Positions 33,800 to 42,080 of a stretch of 64,000 nt of DNA are shown here, piece after piece. The stretch's first letter is position 1, and each line of letters starts with the position of its first letter. Location of the stretch: NCBI GenBank assembly GCA_963772825.1, contig CAVYYX010000015.1, positions 1-64,000 on the forward strand, written 5' to 3'. The DNA is from Desertimonas sp963772825. Its GTDB lineage: Bacteria; Actinomycetota; Acidimicrobiia; Acidimicrobiales; Ilumatobacteraceae. A program made the position numbers and the translations under genes. Below the pieces are notes generated by a model. That model made no database searches. It saw nothing but the letters and a program-made list of their open reading frames with translations, and had not been told where the DNA came from.

Positions 33800-34380
33800 A
33801 TCCCGTCCGAGTGATCACCGGGACGGCACTGCCGCTGCGCCGGGCGGACGTCGACACCGACCAGATCATCCCCGCCGAGTGGCTCAAGCGCATCGAACGC
33901 ACCGGCTACGAGAAGGGCCTCTTCGCCACGTGGCGCGATGACCGCGATTTCGTGCTCAACGACGAGCGCTTCAGCGGCGCGAGCATCCTCGTCGCCGGGC
34001 CGGCGTTCGGCGTCGGCTCGTCGCGCGAGCACGCCGTGTGGGCACTCCAGCAGTACGGCTTCGATGCCGTGATCGCCCCGAGCTACTCGGACATCTTCCA
34101 CAACAACTGCACGAAGAACGGGCTCGTTCCCGTCGTCGTGCCGCTCGATGTCGTCGAGCAGTTGTGGGACGCCATCGAAGCCGACCCGGCCACGACGGTG
34201 GTTGTCGACGTCGAGCGGCTGACCGTCGAGGTGCCCGGTATCGCCATCGATGTGGCGTTCGACCTCGACCCGTCGACCCAGCAGCGCTTCCTCGAGGGGC
34301 TCGACGACATCGGCATCACGCTCGGCAACGAGGGGGCGATCACCGCCTACGAAGACTCTCGCGCTGCCTGGCTGACCTAG
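33796..34380 (+). CDS. leuD: 3-isopropylmalate dehydratase small subunit LeuD
   Basis: 194 residues. It shows RADVDTDQIIPAEWLKRIERTGYEKGLFATWR, LVAGPAFGVGSSREHAVWALQQYGFDAVIAPSYSDIFHNNCTKNGLVPV, and a typical C-terminal swivel domain. The GTG start overlaps the leuC stop (GTGA), giving coupled, equal synthesis of the two subunits. Confidence 0.96.
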   Translation: MNPVRVITGTALPLRRADVDTDQIIPAEWLKRIERTGYEKGLFATWRDDRDFVLNDERFSGASILVAGPAFGVGSSREHAVWALQQYGFDAVIAPSYSDIFHNNCTKNGLVPVVVPLDVVEQLWDAIEADPATTVVVDVERLTVEVPGIAIDVAFDLDPSTQQRFLEGLDDIGITLGNEGAITAYEDSRAAWLT

Positions 34381-34384
34381 CCCC

Positions 34385-34466
34385 AACGTCTCGGGAAGAC
34401 CCGCGTCAATCGCCCTTCTGGGGCGAATCCGTGCCAGCGTTTGACAGAGAACTTCCCCAGATTCAT
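34385..34466. repeat. Dispersed palindromic repeat, family A, copy 3
   Basis: Degenerate copy: CTCGGGAAGACCCGCGTCA, then CTTCTGGGGCGAATCCGTG, and the inverse TTTGACAGAGAACTTCCCCAGATTC. It lies between the convergent leuD and helicase genes, where a bidirectional terminator is expected. Confidence 0.55.
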
Positions 34467-34489
34467 AGAACAAGCGTCTGCTTGCTCTA

Positions 34490-35800
34490 TCAATCGGCGG
34501 CGACGGCGACCTCGCTGTCGATCACGCCTTCGCCGCGGAAGGCGTCGAGGTCGCGCAACCGCACGTCGTTGCTGAACACCTCGATCGCTGGGACGAGCGG
34601 CAACTGCAGGCGACGCTGGAGCATGCGCATCTGGGTGTGCTGGTTGTACTCGACGAGTGTGATCGCCCATCCGTCGCGCCCGGCCCGGGCGGTGCGCCCC
34701 GACCGGTGGAGGTAGTCCTTGGAATCCTGGGCCGGCTCGTAGTGGATGACGACGCCGATGTCGTCGATGTCGATACCACGGGCCGCCACGTCCGTGGCCA
34801 CCAGCACCGGCAACGATCCGTCGGCAAACTTGTGGAGGACCCGTTCACGCACAGGCTGGGGCAGGTCGCCGTGGATCGCCTCGGCGCCGATACCCAGCTC
34901 GGCGAGGGAGTGGGCGACGCGGTCGCACGACCGCTTCGTCTGGCAGAACACGAGGATCCTGGGGATCGCCTGGCCGATCGCCCCGACGACACGGTCCTTG
35001 TCCATGTGATGCACGGCGAGGAACAGGTGGTGCATCGTGCTGATGGTGTCGGTCGCCGAATCGATCGCCACCTCTACCGGGTCGGTGAGGTAGCGGCGGA
35101 TGATGTGGCCGACGTCGCCGTCGAGGGTGGCCGAGAACAGCATCGTCTGGGTTCGCCCCGTGCAGTGGCGAAGGATCCACTCGACCTGTGGCGTGAAGCC
35201 GTCGTCGGCCATCCGGTCGGCCTCGTCGAGCACGACGATGTCGACGTCGGCCATCGAGACGTCGCCGGCCTTGAGCAGATCGATGAGGCGCAAGGGCGTG
35301 GCCACGACGATCTCGACGCCCTCGCCGAGGGCCTCGACTTGGTGCGGACGGCTCGACCCGCCGTACACGGCGAGGACCCGTTGGCCGCCGTGGTTGGCGA
35401 CAGGTTCGAGGACCTCGGACACCTGCACGGCGAGCTCGCGGGTCGGCACGAGCACGAGCCCGAGTGGGCGGCCGGGGGCCGCCCGGTCGACGATGCGCGA
35501 CAGCATCGGCACGCCGAACGCCAGGGTCTTTCCTGACCCGGTGCGAGCCCGGCCGCACACGTCGTGACCGGCGAGGGCGACGGGGATCGCCGCGCCTTGG
35601 ATCTTGAACGGCTGGGCGAAGCCGGCGGCGGCGAGGCCGGCGTCGACGCGCTCTGGAACGCCGAGCTCGGAGAATCCGGTGGGCGCCTCGACGGGCGGGA
35701 GGGTGGCGATCCGCGTCAGCGGAGAGGTTCGCGGGGTGGATGGCCGGCGCGGCTGGCGGCGGCGTCGGGCGGCGCTACGCCCAGGGGGTGGGGAAGTCAA
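34490..35800 (-). CDS. DEAD/DEAH-box RNA helicase
   Basis: About 436 residues. Helicase motifs in order: Q motif FKIQGAAIP, motif I ARTGSGKT, PTRELAVQV, VATPLRLIDLL, motif II VLDEADRM, SATL, then VFCQTKRSCDRVAHSL, VATDVAARGIDIDD and motif VI HRSGRTARAGRDG. The N terminus is a short basic and proline-rich tail. Such enzymes unwind RNA during decay, ribosome assembly or cold growth. The start is uncertain: TTG at 35800 has an ACAGG ribosome site 6 nt ahead; TTG at 35806 is the alternative. No ATG or GTG lies near the start of homology. Confidence 0.9.
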   Translation of the reverse strand: MTSPPPGRSAARRRRQPRRPSTPRTSPLTRIATLPPVEAPTGFSELGVPERVDAGLAAAGFAQPFKIQGAAIPVALAGHDVCGRARTGSGKTLAFGVPMLSRIVDRAAPGRPLGLVLVPTRELAVQVSEVLEPVANHGGQRVLAVYGGSSRPHQVEALGEGVEIVVATPLRLIDLLKAGDVSMADVDIVVLDEADRMADDGFTPQVEWILRHCTGRTQTMLFSATLDGDVGHIIRRYLTDPVEVAIDSATDTISTMHHLFLAVHHMDKDRVVGAIGQAIPRILVFCQTKRSCDRVAHSLAELGIGAEAIHGDLPQPVRERVLHKFADGSLPVLVATDVAARGIDIDDIGVVIHYEPAQDSKDYLHRSGRTARAGRDGWAITLVEYNQHTQMRMLQRRLQLPLVPAIEVFSNDVRLRDLDAFRGEGVIDSEVAVAAD

Positions 35801-35920
35801 AGTCAACCTGTCTACGTACGAGCGAATGAGCGCCGACGAACGGGTGGCCACGGGCGCTCGGCGTGACCGGGAGCATGATGTCGTCGACCATCGTATCGGG
35901 CAGAGCGACGTCGTCCTGCG

Positions 35921-36071
35921 GTGCGAGCGACGAGGCGCCTGCGCTGCCTGCGTGGCCGAACGAAGTCTCGGAGCGGCCAGCAACGGCCTGCGTGGCCGGG
36001 GAACGCAGGCCTGCGTGGCCGAACGAAGTCTCGGAGCGACCAGCAACGGCCTGCGTGGCCGGGGAACGCAA
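35921..36071. repeat. Dispersed repeat, family C, tandem pair
   Basis: After a GGTGCGAGCGACGAGGCGCC module, a segment of about 63 bp is present twice in direct order (35945-36007 and 36009-36071): GCCTGCGTGGCCGAACGAAG, TCTCGGAGCGRCCAGCAACG and GCCTGCGTGGCCGGGGAACG. It lies between the helicase start and the leuA promoter. The stretch 35801-36080 otherwise holds no gene. Confidence 0.7.
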
Positions 36072-36080
36072 TGAACGACA

Positions 36081-36109
36081 TTGAACCCGGATGCCCCGAG
36101 GTGTAGGGT
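36081..36109 (+). promoter_or_regulatory. Promoter of the leuA leader
   Basis: TTGAAC (36081-36086), 17-bp spacer, TAGGGT (36104-36109). Seven nucleotides later comes the ATG of the leader peptide (36117), so the transcript is probably leaderless. Confidence 0.65.
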
Positions 36110-36116
36110 GACACCG

Positions 36117-36152
36117 ATGACGTCCCGCGGCCGCTTCCTCCTCCTTACGTAG
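36117..36152 (+). CDS. leuA leader peptide with three consecutive leucine codons
   Basis: The 11-residue peptide MTSRGRFLLLT ends in TAG. The run CTC CTC CTT just before two stem-loops and an intrinsic terminator, ahead of leuA, is the classic layout of leucine attenuation. The ATG coincides with the expected transcription start. No ribosome site is seen, consistent with leaderless translation. Confidence 0.78.
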   Translation: MTSRGRFLLLT

Positions 36153-36221
36153 GGCGAGCGCCACAACTCATCGCGACTCGCCCACCCCCCGCCCACCCGG
36201 CCGGGGGGTTCTTTCGTTTTT
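36152..36221 (+). terminator. Leucine attenuator of leuA
   Basis: GGGCGAG (36152-36158) can pair with CTCGCCC (36177-36183). The next stem ACCCCCC/GGGGGGT (36184-36209) has CCGGCC in its loop region and is followed by TTCTTTCGTTTTT. When leucine is plentiful the ribosome passes the Leu codons and the terminator forms; stalling would favour other pairings. leuA begins 15 nt after the T-run. Confidence 0.72.
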
Positions 36222-36236
36222 CGGAGCTGATTCAAC

Positions 36237-37979
36237 ATGCCACCACAACCCACTACCGAGATTCCTGGGCACCGCCCAGACCCGAGACCGATGCCGTTCG
36301 GGAAGTACGCCCCGTACGTGCCGATCGTGCTGACCGACCGAACGTGGCCGAACCGGGTCATCGACGAAGCACCGCTGTGGTGCTCGGTCGACCTCCGCGA
36401 CGGCAACCAGGCGCTGATCGACCCGATGGACCCGGTGCGCAAGCTGCACATGTTCGAGGCCCTCGTGAAGATGGGCTTCAAGGAGATCGAGGTGGGGTTC
36501 CCGGCGGCCAGCCAGCCGGACTTCGACTTCATCCGCCAGCTGATCACCGACGACCTGATCCCCGACGACGTGACGATCCAGGTGTTGACGCAGTGCCGCC
36601 AAGAGCTCATCGAGCGCACCTACGAGAGCATCCAGGGGGCGCCGCGGGCGATCGTCCACTTCTACAACTCGACCAACCCGCTGCAGCGCCAGGTCGTGTT
36701 CGGTCTCGACCAAGCCGGAATCGTCGACATCGCCGTCAACGCCGCCAAGCTCTGCCGCAAGCTGGAGCAGCAGCACCCCAGCTCGGCGATCCGCTACGAG
36801 TACTCGCCGGAGAGCTTCACGCTCACCGAGCCCGACTTCGCCGTCGAGATCTGCGAGCGGGTGATGGACGTCATCGAGCCCGGTGACGACCGCCCGATCA
36901 TCCTCAACCTGCCGGCCACGGTCGAGTGCTACTCGCCCAACGTGTACGGCGACGTCATCGAGTGGTTCGGGCGCACGATCACGCGCCGCGGCGACGTCGT
37001 TCTTTCGCTGCATCCGCACAACGACCGAGGCTGCGCCGTGGCCGCCGCCGAGTTCGGGGTGATGGCGGGTGCCGATCGTGTCGAGGGCACGCTGTTCGGC
37101 AATGGCGAGCGAACGGGCAACGTCGACATCGTCAACCTGGCGATGAACCTGTTCGCCAACGGCGTCGACCCGCAGCTCGACATCACCGACATCGACGCCC
37201 TGCGACGGGTTGCCGAGTACTGCAACCGCCTGCCGGTCCACCCCCGCCACCCGTACGTCGGCGACCTCGTCTACACGGCCTTCTCGGGGAGCCACCAGGA
37301 CGCCATCAAGAAGGGCTTCGACGCACTCCCAGACCCGAGCGACTACGACCGCTGGGGTGTCCCGTACCTGCCGATCGACCCAAAGCACGTCGGGCGCAAC
37401 TACGAGGCGGTGATCCGCGTCAACAGCCAGTCCGGCAAGGGCGGAGTCGCCTACGTGATGCACAACGAGCACGGCTTCGACCTGCCGCGGCGGATGCAGG
37501 TCGAGTTCTCGCGCACGATCCAGCACATCACCGAGGACTCCGGAACGGAGATCAGCCCGATCGTGATGTGGGAGGCGTTCCAGTCCGAGTACCTGCCGGC
37601 GACGCCGCGGTACACGCTCGTCAGCCATGAGTTACACACACGCGGCGGCGACGGGGCGGAGGGCAAGACGTCGATCACCGCCCAGGTCGTCGTCGACGGC
37701 GACGAGCCGCACACCGTGGTCGGCAGCGGCAGCGGACCGATCTCGGCGTTCGTGCGCGGCCTGCGCGAAGAGTTCGGCGTGACGCTCGACGTCGTCGACT
37801 ACGCCGAGCACGCCGTGACCGTCGGCGCCGGTAGCCGCAGTGCCGAGGCGACTGCGGCTGCCTACGTCGAGACAGTGGGCGACGGTGACGAACCGCGCTG
37901 GGGCATCGGCGTCGACCCCGACATCACGACCGCCGGGCTCAAGGCGGTGCTCGGCGCCCTCGAACGCCAGCAGCGCTGA
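36237..37979 (+). CDS. leuA: 2-isopropylmalate synthase LeuA
   Basis: 580 residues, the long type found in actinobacteria. It has APLWCSVDLRDGNQALIDPM, FKEIEVGFPAASQPDFDF, the metal-binding HxH in LSLHPHNDRGCAVAAAEF, GTLFGNGERTGNVDIVNLAMNLF, and a C-terminal regulatory domain (GPISAFVRGLREEFGV, GIGVDPDITTAGLKAVLGAL) that senses leucine. It condenses 2-ketoisovalerate and acetyl-CoA, the committed step of leucine synthesis. GGAG lies upstream of the ATG. It is controlled by the attenuator just upstream and probably by feedback inhibition. Confidence 0.96.
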   Translation: MPPQPTTEIPGHRPDPRPMPFGKYAPYVPIVLTDRTWPNRVIDEAPLWCSVDLRDGNQALIDPMDPVRKLHMFEALVKMGFKEIEVGFPAASQPDFDFIRQLITDDLIPDDVTIQVLTQCRQELIERTYESIQGAPRAIVHFYNSTNPLQRQVVFGLDQAGIVDIAVNAAKLCRKLEQQHPSSAIRYEYSPESFTLTEPDFAVEICERVMDVIEPGDDRPIILNLPATVECYSPNVYGDVIEWFGRTITRRGDVVLSLHPHNDRGCAVAAAEFGVMAGADRVEGTLFGNGERTGNVDIVNLAMNLFANGVDPQLDITDIDALRRVAEYCNRLPVHPRHPYVGDLVYTAFSGSHQDAIKKGFDALPDPSDYDRWGVPYLPIDPKHVGRNYEAVIRVNSQSGKGGVAYVMHNEHGFDLPRRMQVEFSRTIQHITEDSGTEISPIVMWEAFQSEYLPATPRYTLVSHELHTRGGDGAEGKTSITAQVVVDGDEPHTVVGSGSGPISAFVRGLREEFGVTLDVVDYAEHAVTVGAGSRSAEATAAAYVETVGDGDEPRWGIGVDPDITTAGLKAVLGALERQQR

Positions 37980-38023
37980 CGCTTTCGCCGTCGCTCGCAA
38001 GCTCGCTCGGCGAGCTCGTAGCA

Positions 38024-38061
38024 GGGCGGCAGGACCGAGCAAAGCCTCGGCCCTGCCGCCC
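38024..38061. terminator. Bidirectional terminator between leuA and the convergent gene
   Basis: GGGCGGCAGG/CCTGCCGCCC outer stem with an inner CCGAG/CTCGG stem, one mismatch between. No T-run. A smaller hairpin (AGCTCGC/GCGAGCT) lies at 37999-38015. Confidence 0.55.
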
Positions 38062-38147
38062 ACGAAGCATCTCTTCGGTCAGTGGCGCTACCGGTGTACC
38101 GCGGTGATCGGCTCCCCACTGCCCTCGGTTGCCGGTCGGTTCCGCGA

Positions 38148-39561
38148 TCAGCCAGCGGTTGTCGGAGGGGTCACCTCGTCGATGACGATCTCGCTCGGGT
38201 ACTCGGCCCACTCGCCGTCGAGGTCGCTCAGCGACGAGCTGACGAAGTCGACCAGCGTCTCGAGGTCGGCGTTGTCGAGGCCCTGCATCGCCACGAGGAG
38301 AACGTCCGTGACGCTGCGCGACGGGCTCACGTACCAGAGGCCATCGACCTCGACGGTGACCACGCCGAGTTGGCCGAGCTGGCCGACCATCCGCTCGGCG
38401 ATCTGTTGCACCTCGATCGGCACGTCAGAACCCTCGAAGGCTTCCGCGATGTCGGCGGCGCACGCCTGACCGGACATCGAGACTTCGTCGGGACCACCCT
38501 CGACGACATCGACAGCGGTGACCGAGTAGTCGACACAGGTCTCGTCGACCTTCGTCGCCGACGCCTCGAACGAACGGCCCTCGGTGTCGGAGCCGCTCAC
38601 GGCGATATGCGTCGGCAGCAGCTTGATCCCGCCGGTCACCTCGACCTGCTCGAGGTCGAGAGCATCTACCGAGAACGTCCAGCCATCGAGCACGGTCTGC
38701 ACGTCCGTCTCGACCAACGCCTCGTCGGCGAGCTCGACGAGGATCGGGCCGTAGTCGTGCAAGGCGGCCATCTCGTCCGGCGGGGTCAGCTCGATCAGGC
38801 CGGCGACGTCGAGCTGGATGCCCGCGTCGATGACCCCGCGCAGGGCGTCTTCTGGCGTTGCCGCGCCCACCGCCGGGATCGGCGTCGGCAGGCATCGTGT
38901 AGCCCGCACTCGCCGCCGCCAGCTCGGCGGCTGTGTAGAACGAGCTGACGTAGTAGCTGCCGCCGTCCTCGACGACGGCGACCCGCAGCTCTTCGTCGCC
39001 GATCTCCTCGGCGATGTCGACGGTCACCGTCTCGTCCACCGAGTTCGTCTCGAGGTCGAGACGGTCGAAGAGCAGGTTGCCGACCGGCAACTCGGCCGTG
39101 TTGACGCCGACGATCATCGTGCCGCCGGTGACCTCGACAAGCCACACTCGCTCGTTGGCCTGCTCGGCCTCGTAGGTCATCCCGCTGTAGGAGAACTCGA
39201 AGCCCGGCACGGCGGACAGGTCGAGGTCGTCACTCAGCACGCCGAGCCTGGAGAGCTCGCCGACGTAGTCGACCGTGGCGTCCTTGACGACCTCGCGCTC
39301 GCCGGGCGCCAGGTGGTCGAGGACACCGAGGACGTCGTTCTGGCTGAGTGACTCGAACATCGCGTCGACGGCACCCTCGGGCGTCTTCGACCCTCCGTCA
39401 GCAGCGCCGAGCGCCTCGATCTGACCGGCGGCGAAGGCGCCTCCAGCGGCGACGAACAGCGCCGCTGTGGCGACGGCGGTTCGCCCGCGCCTGCGCCGCG
39501 GACGCCGCTCGCCGACGCCGACCGGTTCGGCGCTCACAGAATCACGGGCACGGACGTTCAT
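38148..39561 (-). CDS. Hypothetical membrane-anchored protein with duplicated domain, one frameshift
   Basis: Not recognised. The N terminus is basic (RPRRRRGR), followed by one membrane helix (TAVATAALFVAAGGAFAAG), then a large external part built of two similar halves: one starts TPEGAVDAMFESLSQNDVLGVLDHLAPGER, the second TPEDALRGVIDAGIQLDVAGLIELTPPDEM, each followed by beta-rich sequence on lipid- or substrate-like scaffolds. The halves are now in different frames, joined at about 38885 near ADADP / PAVGAATPEDAL. GGAGAGGAAC precedes the ATG, and the start overlaps the upstream membrane gene by 4 bp. It is likely an envelope protein of unknown role. Confidence 0.65.
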
Positions 39562-40028
39562 TGGGGGTTCCTCTCCTGGGAAGTTGCAGTAGCGATCACG
39601 GCTGCGCCGCTGATCAAGACGAGGGCGCCGCCAACAACGGCAACCCGGGTGCCCCACTCTGCGCGCAACGGCGCGTCGAGCACCGCCCATCCGGCGAGCA
39701 GGGCGAAGGCGCCGACGACGGCACCAACGGTCGCAGCCCAACGGGGGGCTCCGCCGACGAAGCAAGCAAGGGCGATCGCTGCGAGCAGCGGCACACACAC
39801 CCACACGGTCGACAGCCACCGGAGTGCTCCGCCGTCCAACACCTCGATCCGGTCGACGACCTTGACGAGGTCGTACGACGATCGGACCCGCTCGCCGGAA
39901 CGCAGCCACGGCCCGAACGACGCGACGACGACGACCGCCAGTCCGGCGACGGACGCCGCCCGCGCAGCCACGAAGCCACGCCGGCGGGTTGCGCCGGGCA
40001 CGCCGTTTGCGGTTGTGATTGCGTTCAC
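39558..40028 (-). CDS. Hypothetical four-helix membrane protein
   Basis: 156 residues with about four membrane helices: AASVAGLAVVVVASFGPWL, WLSTVWVCVPLLAAIALACF, AATVGAVVGAFALLAGWAV and VAVVGGALVLISGAAVIA. The loop after helix 1 (RSGERVRSSYDLVKVVDRIEVL) resembles small actinobacterial membrane proteins of unknown function. It starts at GTG 40028 and its stop overlaps the next gene (ATGA), so the two envelope proteins are made together. Confidence 0.7.
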   Translation of the reverse strand: MNAITTANGVPGATRRRGFVAARAASVAGLAVVVVASFGPWLRSGERVRSSYDLVKVVDRIEVLDGGALRWLSTVWVCVPLLAAIALACFVGGAPRWAATVGAVVGAFALLAGWAVLDAPLRAEWGTRVAVVGGALVLISGAAVIATATSQERNPQ

Positions 40029-40075
40029 CGGAGTTCTCAGACGTGATCGGCCGCCGAATGGTTCCCGCCGTTGTC

Positions 40076-40153
40076 ATTCTGGGCGTCTTGCGGTCCACAT
40101 CCGCTTCCGGGCGGCCTACGGTCCGGAATCCGTAGCTGCGGCCGCCCAGATTG
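40076..40153. repeat. Dispersed palindromic repeat, family B
   Basis: GGGCGGCCTACGGTCCGGAA at 40109-40128 is identical to the copy near 289-308; the inverse GGCCGCCCAGATTGG ends the element at about 40153. It lies between divergent genes, so here it is not in a terminator position for the gene on the left. Confidence 0.6.
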
Positions 40154-40229
40154 GCGAAGGTGCAGGTCACGGTGACGGCCGACGAGTGGCGTCCCGCCGG
40201 TTGACCCGCCGCTCGCTACGGTGGCGGTC

Positions 40230-40734
40230 ATGTGGAGAAGGCGAGCACGTCGTCGGCGCACGGGGTTCATCGGTCTGGGATTGCTGTGGCTGCGGCGCAT
40301 CCAGCGATTGGCGATGCTCGTCAGCATCGCCGCCGGGGTCTACCGGTGGTGGCAGAGCGGACCCGGCCGGCTGCGCCGCGGCGGAGGCGGACGGCGGCGG
40401 CGGAGGCGCCGGACGCGCTGCGCCGATCGGCGGTCCCCGATCGCCGGCGCCGTTGCGCGCCGCATCGAGGCCGAGGGCAGAACCCGAGTTGGTGAGCGCC
40501 GTCGCCGCCACGGCGACCGGTGCTCCAACCGCGAGTCCGGCGCCGGACGACCGCTCGTGGGCCGAACCGCTCGACGACGGGAGCTGCCCGGCCAGCCATC
40601 CGATCAAGGTCAACGAGAGCTCGGGGATCTTCCACGTGCCGGGCGGTCGGTTCTACGACCGCACCGTGGCCGGGCGCTGCTACGCCAACGAGGACGCCGC
40701 GTCCGCCGACGGTTTTCGGCCCGCCAAGGCGTGA
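40230..40734 (+). CDS. Sunset-domain-like membrane protein, one frameshift
   Basis: The N terminus is very basic (MWRRRARRRRTGFIGLGLLWLRR) with a weak membrane segment (MLVSIAAGVYRWW). The C terminus, in another frame, has SHPIKVNESSGIFHVPGGRFYDRTVAGRCYANEDAASADGFRPAKA, the pattern of the small 'sunset' domain seen at the ends of actinobacterial envelope and phage-like proteins. The join lies in a GGC-repeat tract near 40380-40440, which is error-prone to sequence. A TACGGT box 7 nt before the ATG suggests a leaderless message. The stop overlaps pyrF by 4 bp. Confidence 0.6.
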
Positions 40735-41540
40735 CGTTCGCAGACAAGCTGGGTGCGGCGTGGGCCGCGTCGGGATCGATGCTGTGCGTCGGCCTCGACC
40801 CGGATCTGGCTCAGCTGCCAGCGCCGCTGAGCGGCGCACTCGACGCCATCGAGCGGTTCTGCTGCGAGATCGTCGACGCCACGGCGGATCTCGTGTGCGC
40901 GTACAAGCCGCAGATCGCCCACTTCTCGGCGCAACGCGGCGAGGCGGCCCTGGAAGCGGTGTGCGCCCACATCAAGGAGCGCCACCCGCAGATCCCGATC
41001 CTCCTCGACGCCAAACGCGGCGACATCGGCTCGACCGCCGAGTTCTACGCACGCGAGGCGTTCGATCGCTACGGGGCTGACGCGGTGACGTACAACCCGT
41101 ACCTCGGTACGGATGCGGCGACCCCCTTGCTCACCCGCGGCGCCGTGTTCGCCGTTTGCCGGACGAGCAACGCGGGCTCCGGGGAGCTCCAAGATCTCGA
41201 CGTCGCCGGTCGGCCGCTGTACGAGCGGGTCGCCGAGATGGTCGCCACGCGCTGGTCACAGATCGGCGAGTGCGGCCTCGTCGTCGGGGCGACGTACCCC
41301 GAGCAGCTCCGATCCGTACGCGAACTCGCGGGCGCGCTGCCGATCCTCGTCCCCGGCGTCGGCGAGCAGGGCGGCGACGTGGCTGCGTCGGTCGCCGCGG
41401 GCACGACCTCCACGGGAACCGGCCTACTGCTCAGCTCCTCGCGGGCGATCCTCTACGCCTCGTCCGGTGAGGACTTCGCCGAAGCAGCGCGTGATCGAGC
41501 GCTGGCGACGGTCGCGTCGATCAACGCCGGACAGCGTTGA
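40731..41540 (+). CDS. pyrF: Orotidine 5'-phosphate decarboxylase PyrF (type 2)
   Basis: 269 residues, the length of the type 2 (mycobacterial) subfamily. It shows MLCVGLDPDLAQLP, CAYKPQIAHFSAQRGEAALEAV, the catalytic ILLDAKRGDIGSTAEFYAREAF, DAVTYNPYLGTDAATPLL and ILVPGVGEQGGDV. It makes UMP, the last step of pyrimidine synthesis. The GTG start overlaps the preceding stop (GTGA), which shows that the frame of the sunset gene's C terminus is genuinely translated. Confidence 0.95.
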   Translation: MTFADKLGAAWAASGSMLCVGLDPDLAQLPAPLSGALDAIERFCCEIVDATADLVCAYKPQIAHFSAQRGEAALEAVCAHIKERHPQIPILLDAKRGDIGSTAEFYAREAFDRYGADAVTYNPYLGTDAATPLLTRGAVFAVCRTSNAGSGELQDLDVAGRPLYERVAEMVATRWSQIGECGLVVGATYPEQLRSVRELAGALPILVPGVGEQGGDVAASVAAGTTSTGTGLLLSSSRAILYASSGEDFAEAARDRALATVASINAGQR

Positions 41541-41553
41541 CGCCGCGCTCGCG

Positions 41554-41940
41554 CTACACCCCGGCGGTCACTCCCAAGGCCGCCTCGAGGCCGGCCACAT
41601 CCTGGGCGCTGAAGACGACACGGTTGTTCGTGGCGACGTAGACGAAGTCGAGATCGACGCCGGCCCTGGCGACGCGGCGGGCGAGGTCGGCGAGCACACC
41701 GGGCTCGTCGTCGACGTCGACGACGACCACGTCGTGCTCATGGCTGACCGCCAGATTGGACAGCGCCAGGGCATGTCTGGTGGCCTCCGGGTGGTGCACG
41801 AGGATGTGCATCTGGGCACGCTCCCCGTTGCCGAGGCAGGTCGCCGCGGCGAGGTTCACCCCGGCGTCACTGACGGCTGCGGCCACCCGGGCTAACGCGC
41901 CCGGCTCGTTGTCCACCTCGATCACCAGGTCCTTGTGCAT
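41554..41940 (-). CDS. Tandem ACT-domain protein
   Basis: 128 residues made of two ACT modules: KDLVIEVDNEPGALARVAAAVSDAGVNLAAATC and EHDVVVVDVDDEPGVLADLARRVARAGVDLDFVYVATNN. ACT domains bind amino acids; free-standing tandem ACT proteins act as sensors or regulatory subunits. It lies near serA, the serine-pathway enzyme with its own ACT domain, but on a separate transcript segment. No catalytic domain is present. The ligand is unknown. Confidence 0.85.
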   Translation of the reverse strand: MHKDLVIEVDNEPGALARVAAAVSDAGVNLAAATCLGNGERAQMHILVHHPEATRHALALSNLAVSHEHDVVVVDVDDEPGVLADLARRVARAGVDLDFVYVATNNRVVFSAQDVAGLEAALGVTAGV

Positions 41941-42080
41941 ACGGCACCTTTCTGGTCGGACGGGCGGGTTTCGCCCGCACCACCCAACCTAGTGCCCGCC
42001 GCGAGGGCCGAATTCCGCCCGAGTTCAGGACCGCGCCACCGAGGTGCCTGCCGCACTCGGGCCCGCTCGAGCACTCCGGC

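Noticed and set aside
36168..37628. Long minus-strand frame opposite leuA
   Set aside because: Antisense shadow of a clearly conserved leuA.
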